A stretch of 64,000 nt of DNA from Hormiphora californensis (lineage: Eukaryota > Ctenophora > Tentaculata > Cydippida > Pleurobrachiidae). Where the stretch lies: positions 129,001-193,000 of the forward strand of contig CM035360.1 of NCBI GenBank assembly GCA_020137815.1, in the 5' to 3' direction. Below the pieces are notes generated by a model that saw only the letters and a list, made by a program, of their open reading frames with translations, was not told where the DNA came from and did not search any database. Made by a program: the position numbers and the translations under genes. This document shows positions 11,057 to 22,928 of the stretch, in pieces; within the stretch, counting starts at the first letter, position 1; each line of letters starts with the position of its first letter.

Positions 11057-14000
11057 TCAAGCGCTCACTTTCTTTCCTTTTCCGGGGGTATTCGGATGCT
11101 CAAACTGCAGTGGTTTCCTGTTGTAGGTTGATGGCTGCCCGTTATAACCACCGAAATTATAACTTGGTAGCTTGTAAGCTGCAGCTGTTTCAGGATCAAT
11201 AATCCTAGGTCGAGATTTGTAGGGACTTTTCTTTCGTGCTGGTTTTCCCTCGCCTGAAAATATATTTGTATCAACTATCAGCATATAGTTTGTAACAAAG
11301 ATAGAGGGATGGGTACGATATTTGTTAAAACGACATTGCATGACTTTGTGTAGGTCAGTTTACAACGGCTGTCAGCCCCAGGGAAGGGCTAAACAACTAG
11401 AAAAGGGGCAGTAACTCACCGTCAGAAGGGGGATCGGAGCGGAATTCAATTCTAGCACCATCAGGATTGGACGCTACAACCTTGTTGATCCGACCAGTCT
11501 TGGAGCTGTACTCTCTGAGAGAAAAAGGAAATGAATGATGAATCGGTTACTGTAACAGGCAACTATAATACAGTTAGTGAAGTAGAATAAATAGTATTCT
11601 ATAGCAAGCGGTGTAGAAATTAATTAATTAATTAATTAATTAATTAGTTATATTAACCTGTATAGAATCTTCACATCCTTGGCGGGAGGTGGCTGGGTTA
11701 TATCGATGTTCTTGGGTGGCTCTACTTTGACTGGTGTCCATCTCACACTGGAGAGGGGTGTTATTGGCGAGGTAGTAAACAATAAACAGATCGGTGGAGG
11801 GTGAAAAGATGCTGACGAGGTCAAATAAACATCAATTAACTCCTTGAAAAGAAAGCTGTTAATTCTTACTTGTGAACTGATTTCTCTTTCATTTCCTGCC
11901 ACTTCAGCATCATCCATTCCTCGTAGGTCTGAAGTCTCCTGTTTGCCGTAAATAGATAGTCCTTGCCATCCAGAGACGTTTGACTAAACAAGTGGGGGGA
12001 GTTGAGATTTTGAGAACATGCACCATGCTGCCAGACCAACCCTAAGGGACCAAACCAAACCCCCGAACCTCTATTATAATAATCATACGAACTGTAGGGC
12101 GGATTGACAAGTTTCGTCAACTTGATTGAATGACACACTTGTGTCCCAAAAAATGCTTTGTCGCCATGAAGTTGGAGCTAAACTAACTTGGTACTGGTCG
12201 ACCCAACACATACCTGCTGCTTCTCACGCTCTTATCAATGGTTCGTTTGAAGTACATTTTATCCGATTCCTTCTCTTGTACCACGCTGGTGTTGTACGTC
12301 CTGGCCTGACGGTACGATTTGAAGTTGTCCGCTGTCACCCTGTGCCCTGCAAATAGTACTTTTGAGAGTTGAGACCTCTAATTAGTCCTTCCACCCCTAC
12401 ATATCTTTGTTGTTCCCCCTTACTCAACAAACATATCTAGCTCTACATCTCTAACCACTTACCTCTTCCAGAAGTCTTCATTCCCCTCGCCTCCTGGTTC
12501 AGGAAATCCTCCAGGTCATTGTTTACCTCCATTGCCTGCCCAATGTATTGGTCAACATTACGGTACATGTTCTGAGTTTGTCGGGGGAGGAGGTAATACC
12601 GTTATATTCTCAGATCTGATCACTGATGTACAGTGTACACTATACGGCCCACAACTGCAGTTGTGCACTACTGCGGTTGTGGGCCGTTCTTGTTTGCTCT
12701 GTGAGAGCGGAGCGAGGAGAGTGGTCATCGCGCTGACAGAGTTTGCCCCAAGGAGCTGTTCTCCACGCGTGGTGTGTGATCAGATCGTATATTATATAAC
12801 GGTACTACCTCTGTGTTTCGTATGCTGGCTCGGAGTTCCTCTTGGTACAAAGTGCTCTGTCGGTCCATGCTTTCTACCTGTCGGGTGTTAGCTTGTGCAG
12901 GAGGGGGCTTCACACATAACAATGTGGGGGAGGAGGAGATGTGTGCTGGGGATCTAACAATATCTATTGCAGGGCTAGATGTGCTATTTTTGAGAGTTGT
13001 GAGAGTTGGTCAGCCTTCTGAGACCGTTCTTTTTGATATCTGGCCAGGAGGGTGGTATAATGGGGGTCATGAGGCATGAATAATAACTAGTAGGTGTGTT
13101 GAGAGAGTGTGTGACCCCAACACATACTTCCTGGTTGACCCGTGCTCTTGATACATGTGTCATTTCCTCCTCCATCTGTGTTCTCTTCAGCTCCTGTTCC
13201 AACCTCATTCTCAAACCGTGAACCTGCATAGAACGTGCTCAAACTGTGCTGATATGACTGGATAGTATTCAGTCAGGGGTGCTCGACTAATTGTCTAGTG
13301 AATTGAAACTGAGCGAGATAGAGAGGGGGAGACTGGGAGAGATAGATAGAGAGAGGGATACTGAGAAGTGAGATAGAGAGATAGCTTCGCTCGGTTTCAG
13401 GATAAATGCTCAAAATGCTAAAGTACTATCGTGTGTTAATATACTAGGGCTGATCTATCGAGAGCTCGACTCATGGACCATGAGTCTTGTTGTTTGTCAG
13501 TTTGTTTGTTTGTTTGTCTGTCTGTAATATCCTACCGTTTGGATGTTGTCCATCTCATCCTCATCGCCTGATACTGCTGTGGTTAGGAGAGAATGGGGTT
13601 GAACACTAGAGAACTCACGAGATCAGTTATAAAACACTTACCAATATACCAAACTATCTAACGGAGATCTGGCGGCGCCAGACCCCATTTTGATTCTCAA
13701 ATCGAGCAGATTGGGTAGGCGCCGCCAGACAGCTATTGAAGATCTGGGTATAGGATACCAACAAACTAAGGGTAAGTCGATCGAACTAGTCAGTGGTCAG
13801 TCACCCTAAAAATACTGCCTCAATATGTTTGACGTTGCTATACACAAAGTCAAACATATCCAGTATTCGATACAGTTGGGAAAGATTGCAGGTTGTCAAT
13901 TGTGCCCTAATCTTTCCCAGCTCTACAAAAAACAGATTTCGGTAGTTATTTGAATGAATTATTATCGGTGAAATATGTATGTAAGAGCCATGCAATTCTA

Positions 14001-16569
14001 AATGAAGGGATTTGAATCATGCACATTGGTTTTGAGGTGTCCACAGTTATAAAGAGAGAGCCATTGAAAGCATCCAAATTTGTTAAATATCAGTATATCA
14101 CCGGTAAACTGAAAGTCAAACCTATCAAACTTGTAGCTTTGTCTTCTATGCAAGAATTCGGCAGATTGGGGTATAAAACATGCGGGGTGTCTTCATGAGA
14201 GTGTTTAGGGGCAGAATCTGTTGCTATGGCAACCATAGTATGCTATCATAGTGCTAAACAGACTAGAATTAGTGAGATTCTAGCAGTGTCAAATTGGGCT
14301 ATTCAGTAACCACCACTATTCAGTATGTGCTGGGTTAATGCTAGATTTATACAATTGCAAATTGTGAGCAGAATATGCTTGTACAATGTTTGTGCCATGA
14401 AAAAGTGCTGTTACAGATCGTCAGTCGGATCACATTTCTCCGAAACAATGTGATCCGACCGGGAATGTATTGGTAGAGGATCCCTGTAGGACCCTCTTAG
14501 GTGCAGGGTAACCACTTGGTACCCCGGGTAACCACTAACCACATCAATTCCCCCTAGGAACGGCACAATGAAGCCCATAGTAACCATCCCATTAACCACC
14601 CTTACTAACAGAAACCACCCTTAGTAACCACATAGTAACCATCCCTGGTAACCACACAATATCCCCCTAGTAACCATCCCTAGCAACCACCCAATGACCC
14701 CTAGTAACCAAATATTGATCCCCTAGCAACCATATTACTAACCACATCACCCCGGGCAACCTGATCGAGCTGAACGTTGTGACCGACTGCTGCCTCCTCT
14801 CTTCTTGCTCCTACTCCCAGTACTACCACCAGCACCACTGCTCCTTCCAGAACCACCCTTTCCAGAGCCACCCTTGCCAGAGCTACCCTTGCCAGAGCTA
14901 CCCTTATAGATACTATTTCCTTCGCGAGTTGGTCGTCTCATCCCAGTTCCTCCTCCACCTCCACTGCCACCACCTCCACCAGAGCTGGACCCTCCAGAGC
15001 TCCATTTATCGGAGTTTTTCTTACTGCTAGCGGGACGAATTACCGAAAATCCCTCTGGAAAACATGCAAGGATTTGTACTGTTACAGAATTTTAATCGAA
15101 AATGATCACAATTTGTGATAAATTTTTAACATTTTCCTCCAACCCCCGCCCAGCTGCCCCTTTGTAACTGCAGGCTACACTCAATGATATGCTTGATTTC
15201 TTTTTAAAAAACAAGACAATATTCTCATGATACATCTGCATTTACACATTGCTCTAGAGCTTCATATCATTATGCTGAGAGAGATAGAGAGAGTCTTCCT
15301 GAGATAGAGAGATAGAGAGTCTTCCTGAGATAGAGAGATAGAGAGTCTTCCTGAGAGAGAGAGATAGAGAGTCTTCCTGAGAGAGAGATAGAGATAGAGA
15401 GAGAGTCTTCCTGAGATTAGATAGAGAGTCTTCCTGAGAGAGAGAGATAGAAGGAAAGATGCTCCACACACTAACTGCTCAACTGTCCATTCAAGAGTAT
15501 TTAGATCGGGGTTGAAGAATTCCAAGTTCGCCGCTGGAGGGAAAACAGCAACAGCAACAGCTCAGGGGAGATATCGGAGGGATCAGGGAGTCTGAGGGAG
15601 CACCTTTCTCTCTTTCTCTCTTTCTCTCTGAATAAGATCATCTCTATCTCTTTCTCTCAGCATAACAAGAGCTAGCATGTTCTAGATATACATAGTCAGG
15701 TAGTATAGCCTGCAGTTACATCCCATGACCACCACCCGGCCCTGTCAGCTGCCAATGCTCTGACAGCCACCACCATCACCCGAGAGAGAGAGGGTTGTTT
15801 AATTACCGTGATCGTCATCAGAACTCTCCTGCTCCGCAATACTCAGCTCGTCCTCGCTCTCATTGCAGAACTCGTACACAGTACCATCATCTTCATCCTC
15901 ATCTGTCTCCCCGGTGTGAGATCGGGCATAATCCCGGAGGTAGGGGGTGTCAAAGGCATCCCGGATAACTTCTTTCAGTGTTATCTCATCACACTCCTCA
16001 TGGTGCTCGTAGTTTAGAGTTAGGGCATTAGCCTCTGGACACATAGCACTGTCAATGTATCCTGGTGAGTCAGGCCGGCAGAGTGAGGTAGTACTGAGAT
16101 CGTCCCTAAGATACTCAGTTGTGTTTGAGTTGGGTGTTGCACCACGGTGGAATTCCTCCTCATCCTCCTCCTCATGGGGACGGTGAAACTCTTCTAGCTC
16201 CCCATCTACCTCATCACCCACCCTCTGTCTCTGTTCCCCAGAATGGAACTCATCGAATGACTCAGGGGTGTCATCAGCTAGTTCCATCACCCTCTCACCC
16301 TCCAACTCGACACTAGCTCTCCCATCCTCCACACAGAAATCATCCACTTCATTGTCATCCTCTCCAGTAGCCTGGGGTCTCATTACTTCATCAAGGAGAT
16401 CATCGTCACACACTCCTGGGTTGTCCTCCGCTCTGTTGACAATGTCCTCACATTCCTCATCATGGAACTGGGAAGCATCGACCTCACCAACCGTTTCTGG
16501 GTCTTTGTCTTCTGTAACTTGTGCGAATTCCTCAGTTTCCAGGGTCCGTCTCCGGGACAACGATCTCAT
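11057..16569 (-). CDS. Acidic protein with coiled coil and basic Gly/Ser region, about 12 exons
   Basis: ATG at 16569 and stop at 11057. Exons on the minus strand: 16569-15807, 15533-15472, 15052-14751, 13576-13536, 13223-13128, 12877-12809, 12571-12463, 12346-12214, 11983-11870, 11747-11658, 11514-11420 and 11253-11057. Intron phases agree at every junction I checked except 14751/13576, where a GGGG run or a missed exon may explain the mismatch. Exon 1 is a very acidic 250 residues (Glu/Asp-rich, ending ELSIAEQESSDDDHG). Exon 3 encodes a Gly/Ser/Lys/Arg low-complexity stretch (SGKGSSGKGGSGKGG). Exons 5-7 look helical (MRLEQELKRTQMEEEMTH). The C-terminal half is compact and better conserved in appearance (RRLQTYEEWMMLKWQEMKEK; EYSSKTGRINKVVASNPDG). 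I do not recognise the family. It starts only about 230 bp downstream of the end of the ankyrin gene on the same strand, so exons of the two could also belong to one transcript. Confidence 0.7.
12613..12788. repeat. Nested palindromic element in an intron
   Basis: Outer inverted arms GATCTGATCAC / GTGATCAGATC enclose an inner hairpin at 12644-12687 whose arms read ACGGCCCACAACTGCAGT against ACTGCGGTTGTGGGCCGT. It lies in the intron between the exons at 12571 and 12809. It looks like a small non-autonomous DNA transposon. Confidence 0.6.
13662..13732. repeat. GC-rich hairpin
   Basis: TCTGGCGGCGCC is mirrored by GGCGCCGCCAGA about 40 bp later. It is intronic on the minus strand of the acidic-protein gene. 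Function unknown. Confidence 0.6.
14424..14459. repeat. Perfect 13 bp hairpin
   Basis: GTCGGATCACATT at 14424-14436 and AATGTGATCCGAC at 14447-14459, with a 10 bp loop. Intronic; it may be a MITE core or a recently inserted short palindrome. Confidence 0.65.
14480..14745. repeat. Degenerate AGTAACCAC tandem repeat
   Basis: Irregular units of about 11-18 bp built on CCTAGTAACCAC/CAT fill the intron next to the exon ending at 14751. A related CTAGTTACCAC motif recurs in the formin intron at 41.3-41.66 kb. Confidence 0.6.
15278..15450. repeat. GA-rich minisatellite with acceptor-like core
   Basis: About six units of roughly 28 bp. Read on the minus (gene) strand, each is a CT tract ending CAG followed by GAAGACTCTC, resembling a 3' splice site. 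It lies in the intron between the exons at 15533-15472 and 15052-14751. Confidence 0.7.
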
Positions 16570-16799
16570 ATTGGTAGACAGGTAGATGAGGTTTCAGTCT
16601 GGATCCTCAACCTCGGGAACTTCCATGCACATTCCCTCAGATTTCCCCGATCCCGCTGATATGGGTCTCAGTTTGGCTGATCTCTCACTGTTTGGGCCAA
16701 GGTAGGGGGTTCCTCCACCGTTAGTGCTCCGTCCACCACCCCCACACGTTCCACCAGCACCACAACCAACCGTGGACTCAATTTGGTACTCAGTGTTTC

Positions 16800-19743
16800 T
16801 CACTTGGCTGGGTAGATGTGACCTGGGAGCTGCTGGTAGGGAACTGAGGGCTCGCTCTTTCCATCGACCACTGGCACGAAACTAGTCGTTGGGATGGGTT
16901 TTAGGATGGGGTGATCGGAGAAGTTGTTAAGGGTTTTCACCTGGTCTCGGGATAAGATAGGGGGAGGGGTGGGCCGGGGTCCCTCAAGTGCAGGTACTGG
17001 ACCGTTATGCCTATACTCTGTAGTCTCCACACTCAGGTCAGGGTTGCTACCTAGCACATTCTGGAACGTTCCCCTGTTTTCATTCAACCTGTTACCCAGG
17101 ATATATGCTGCATTTGGAACAGACAGATTGCCCATACTCCCTCCATCGGATATGCTCTCAGAAAGGACAAGTGTCCCTCTTGACTCCTGTTCCTCCTCCA
17201 ATTGTTGCTGTTGCTGCTTCACCCCACCACGACTCTGTTGCTGCTGTTTCGTAGGTTTGACTTTCTCAGTAGTTGCCACTGGACCGGTGAGCGCGGGCAA
17301 GCGACTATTACCTGGCTCTGCCGGTGTTTCCAGTGCGAGGGGTGTTGTGCTCTCGATTATAGCGTGGGGTGTGGAGGGTATGGATCTGTTTCCGGTACTA
17401 CTCGCCCGACTTAATGGTCGAGGTGTAGTGTTACCTGTCGCAGGGGGCCGCTCGACTGGGGTACGCACGGGTGACACTGGTCTCGACCTGTGGGGGAGAG
17501 AGGGTTGGTGGTGTGGGAGAGTTTTATAAAAAGTTAAAAGGGGATGTTTGGGATTCGAGATCGGGAGCCCCCACTGGGACTTGCAGTGATCGTCCGGACG
17601 CGTCCCAACAGTGTCCTGGGATAGAATAATGGCGCGCGCACGTGTGAGTTGCGCTCCCTCTAAAGGAAAGGTGCTATCGCGCGTTACAGCTAGTAAACGG
17701 CCAATACAAGGTGGCCCATAAATTATGAGGCCGGGGGACGAGCTGTACCTCCGAAACGGTGATAGTTGTGCAAAAACAAACTACGGGAACATGCTGGAAC
17801 AATTCCTTGGTAACTTTTTGCAAATTTTGAGTTTTTTATTCAAAAGTTCATTTTTCATTCATGAACTATTTACACGTTCATTAATGAATTAAGGACTGTA
17901 ATTTACCGAGAGTGAGCCATTTTGTTTGGGTTGAATTCATCTTTCCAATGTGCACCATGAAAATCAAATTGAAGCACCAGGTCACATGGCAGTTGAGAAA
18001 ATGCACATGCATGATTTTGGCTCTTCCTGCGATTTTCAATCAGCTGTATCACGGCTACCTTTTGTTCAATCTTTTTAAAAATTTGGGTGAACATTGGATA
18101 AGCAAAGATCTTTGCTCACAAGAAAAATCAAGGTCAAAACTGAAAGTTCATTTTTGAGTTTTGGTAGTTCATTCCACTCATTCAGGAACCAACATCCCTA
18201 AAGTGATGAAAAGTGATTGGTTTTGTTTGGCCCATACCCTGCGATGATAGAGAGGTGTAAAAACACGTTTCCGGGCTAGTTAGTGGGTGTCCATGTGATC
18301 ATGATGATATCTGACACCTCTTCTGAGCCATAATCAAGGGATTTTCTCGAATTCAAGCATGTGATTTCGGTTATCTGTGATTGGTATCGTGCAGCAATGT
18401 TGAGAGATCTCATAGCACCTCAAAAATTATGATTAGCTCAATGAAATGAGTTTATTTATGATAGAAGATATTAAAACAGACGTCAAAATGAACTAAACTA
18501 CCATTTTCGATACAAAATCAGCTCATTTCATTGAGCTAATCATAATTTTCGAGGTGCTATGAGATCTCTTAACATTGCTGCACGATATCAATCACAGATA
18601 ACCGAAATCACATGCTTGAATTCGAGAAAATCCCTCAATTATGGCTCAGAAGAGGTGTCAGATATCATCATGATCACATGGACACCCACTAACTAGCCCG
18701 GAAACGTGTTTTTACACCTCTCTATCATCGCAGGGTATGGGCCAAACAAAACCAATCACTTTTCATCACTTTAGGGATGTTGGTTCCTGAATGAGTGGAA
18801 TGAACTACCAAAACTCAAAAATGAACTTTCAGTTTTGACCTTGATTTTTCTTGTGAGCAAAGATCTTTGCTTATCTAATGTTCACCCAAATTTTTAAAAA
18901 GATTGAACAAAAGGTAGCCGTGATACAGCTGATTGAAAGTCGCAGGAAGAGCCAAAATCATGCATGTGCATTTTCTCAACTGCAATGTGACCTGGTGCTT
19001 CAATTTGATTTTCATGGTGCTCATTGGAAAGATAAATTCAACCCAAACAAAATGGCTCACTCTCGGTAAATTAGAGTCCTTAATTCATTAATGAACGTGT
19101 AGATAGTTCATGAATGAAAAATGAACTTTTGAATAAAAAACTCAAAATTTGCAAAAAGTTACCAAGGAATTGTTCCAGCATGTTCCCGTAGTTTGTTTTT
19201 GCACAACTATCACCGTTTCGGAGGTACAGCTCGTCCCCCGGCCTCATAATTTATGGGCCACCTTGTATTGAGTCTCTGAGAGAGAATGAGAGATGTTCTG
19301 AATTCTAATGTTGGTTGTCTAGGCAAGGAGCGACAAGTTTGAAAAGGAGAACTCGCACCTCAACAAACCAATAAATTTGGAAGCTGTAAATCTCACCTGA
19401 CAACTCGGTTAAATGCTATCAGGTGCAAAGAGAACGACAAAAACGACTTGATTTCACAAAACATTTAAGATAATATTATGTTAACTTGACATATTCCTGA
19501 GTTCATTGTCCATGTCATGCTTTGAAGGAACACACTGTCTCTCTCTCTCTATTAAAGTCGCATTGCCGATAAACAACCCGTTGGTTGGGGCGAGGGAGTC
19601 GGAGTCGGAGTTGGGGTTGGAGTCGGAGTGGGCAGAATTGGAACAACCTCACTACCACATGATTTACACCTAGAGAGAAAAAATAGATAGATGGATAGAA
19701 TTAGATGAAGATAGAAAGAGAGGGAGAGAGAGAGAGAGAGAGG

Positions 19744-19778
<35 letters not shown>

Positions 19779-22700
19779 CGAAGAGTCGACGAGAGTGAGA
19801 GGGATAGATGAGAAGAGAGAGCGAGAGGAGATTAGAGCGATTAGCAGAGAGGAGAGCGGCGATGTCTAGAGAAGTTCGAGACGTATCTGAGACTCTGCTT
19901 GCGAGGCTATCAGACTCTCTCTTCTCTTCTACTATCTCCTATCTCGTCTCATCTCTCGATCTCTCTCTCTCTTATCTCTCCTCTCTCTCTCTCTCTACTC
20001 TCCTTCTCGCGCTCTGATGAGCTCAGCGGCGAGATATTTACTTACTTTAAAGCAAGTAAAGTGAGCGGGACTGGTAATGACCTCCTTACCACAAGCGCTA
20101 ACACCTATCAGAGAGGATTAGGATATTTGTATATACTGCTTCACTTCATGACTCTGAGCAAGATACAAGGAATTAGGAAAATGAGAAAGAAAGAAGACCA
20201 TTTGTACGCCAAAACTACAAGGCAAGACTTTTGATTTGATTTTTTAAAAAAGAAGCAAGAGGAGAAATTAGAGATTAGAACTGGAATAGTGGAATAGAAA
20301 AAGTTTGGCGGAACGCAAAAAGGAATACATTGGCAGGCAATGCGACTCTAAATGAGAGAGAGAGATGAGGGGACAGGAATCCCTCAGACACAGACACGTG
20401 GTGACAATTACACACAGACATCACAGTAGGACTGAGGCAATCTTTAGTTTTAATGCAGCATCACTAACAATACAAACAGACATGAGCTTAATGCAGGACC
20501 ACTAACCTGCCATATTTCCTCCTTCGGAATCGTCTCCAAGCGATTCGGATCCTGTTAGCGAGAATGCCCGTATAAATGATACCGGGAAGACCGTTCTTGG
20601 CCGCCAGGAACTCTGCACAGTTTGGCCGCACGTTGATTAGGGCGTAATCGAGCGGCGTGAGATATCGCATCTGGGGAGTGGTGGTAAATAGTTTGGAACA
20701 TGGTAACCCTCCTACCCTTACTTGATTTGTTCATATTTTCTTTTTATTCTAAACAGTGTCAAGCGACTCAAACCCTTACATTGTTTATACGATAATGAAT
20801 TTTATATCGACACCCCCTCCCTTATCCCAATATTCCCTTGACTCTACAGTTTACTGCTGAGTTTGTCGGAGACAAAATACCGAAACATGCTGAGTTATTA
20901 AAGGCCGTAACTTACATCTTTTGTCCTCATAACTGGGTTAACATTGGCACCCTTCTCCAACAGTATCTTACAGGAATCAGCATTGTCATTAGCGATACTG
21001 CAGTGAAGAGGCGTGATACCACTGGCATCAATAACATCCACGGGAACCCCTTGTGCCACCAAGTAATCCATCGCCTCTGGAGGGAGAGAGACAGATGGTT
21101 GTGGGAGGGTGGGAGAGAGAGAGGGTAGTGGGAGAGAGAGGGTTGTGGGAGAGAGTGGGTTGAGGGAGAGAGATGGTTTTGGGTGAGTGGGAGGGACATA
21201 TTGGTCAGGGGTGATATTTTTTAGGGGTTTTGTTATCCGAAGAGGAGTTTATAATAAAGGAAGCAGGAACCGATCGAATCAGGAAATACTGGTCCCTGAT
21301 TGGCTGATAACCAGTCACGTGACCTAAATAACGAGTTCTGATTGGTTGTTTACTTGTTTCGGTCGGTTCCTGAAAGGAAGGAGCTAATAATGGTCAGTAT
21401 AATAACCTACCATTTTTGCCTGCCAGGGCAGCCTCGTGCAGTGGGAAGGTTCCAGATTTACTGGCAGTGGACAGACTTCCCCCTCTTTCTTTCAGCATCT
21501 TCAGACCCTCCACGTCACCCACAGAGGCCAAGCAGTGAGCCACACTAGAAGAGGAGGGGGTGATGTTTGTAAAAAACTAATAGCTCACAAAGACTTCAAT
21601 CCTCACAAAGACTTTAATCCTCACAAAGACTTTAATCCTCACTAAGACTTTAATCCTCACTAAGACTTTAATCCTCACAAAGACTTCAAAACTTCAAAAA
21701 GAATAATCCCGATATATATTAGTTCTATACCTGATTTCCTTGATGTCAACATGATTAGGGTTGGCTCCCTCCTCCAGCAGCAATTTAACACATGCGGTCT
21801 GTTTAGCAGCTGCTGCATACATCAGGGGAGTCCTGCCCCTATCATCTTTAGCATCCAATATGCTCATATCCTTCTGTTCCAATAACAGAGCCACCACATC
21901 TGGGTGCCCCTCTTGTGCTGCCATGTGCAGCCCCGTCCTCCCATGGTTATCCTTAGCTGCAACATCCCCTTCAAAATCCAACAACAACCGACACGCACTC
22001 TCATTTCCCTCCCGAGCAGCGGTGAACAGTGGTTGAGCACCAGTGTTGTCTCGGACCACCACGCTGGCCCCGTTTTCTAGCAGAGCTAGGAGGCACTCCA
22101 GGGCGTTTTGGGCGTCCTCCCGGGGTCGGGCTGTCAGAGAGGGGTCAACAAATAGTAGGTCATTGGCTGCCTTATCGTCACCTGCTGGGGTCATCTGTTA
22201 CGCTGTTAGAATTCGGGTGGGGTCATATTTTTTGGTGTTTTGGCTGTTAGCAATACCAGTACAGCTCTTTACAGGGGTTGTCTACTACTGCAGGGTGGGC
22301 CAGAAACATGGAGCCACTTTGAGATAACTATTGTGTCAATACAGTTACAAGGTTTGTCTACTTAGATTTGACACATACTGGTTTGGCGTCCTCTGGTAGT
22401 TTCTCAACGTCTTTAGCCATATTGGCTGCGTAATGAATGGGATATGATCCATGTGCATCAGTAGTGTTCAGGTCAGCACCCGCCTGGGACAGCAGCACAA
22501 TACATCCCGCATTACCAGACACTAGGGGAGGGAAAGGGATAGGTCATTTTACCATCTACATGTCTGCTTCAAATTTAAAGGAGAACTAAGTTACATGTCT
22601 GAAATATTTTAATTGAGATATGGTGTTACACAGCTGATTCATTTTATAAAGACTATCCCCACAGGATTCATTTTATAAAGACTATCCCCCTTGCACTGCA

Positions 22701-22861
22701 GATAGTAGTACGTTTTGTGCTAGTCGTGCATGCAAACTCTCACTCACACACATTCCCTCTCCAGGGTAACAGAACACACGCACTATCTTTCTGAGTTTCT
22801 TTCTTGTTTTAGTGAGCGGACTCTCTCTCTCTCTCTCTCTCACTGTGATTCTCTCTTCACG

Positions 22862-22928
<67 letters not shown>

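Noticed and set aside
14411-14599. 62-residue minus-strand ORF
   Set aside because: It crosses a hairpin and the AGTAACCAC repeat; no splice borders or similarity.
16591-16803. Continuation of the acidic-protein frame upstream of its ATG (Gly-rich, one TGA)
   Set aside because: An in-frame TGA at 16594-16596 separates it, with no selenocysteine context seen. More likely it is the 3' UTR of the ankyrin gene or 5' UTR of the next.
17903-19069. Pair of near-identical ORFs of about 63-81 residues
   Set aside because: They are mirror images in the two arms of the fold-back element, with no transposase motif.
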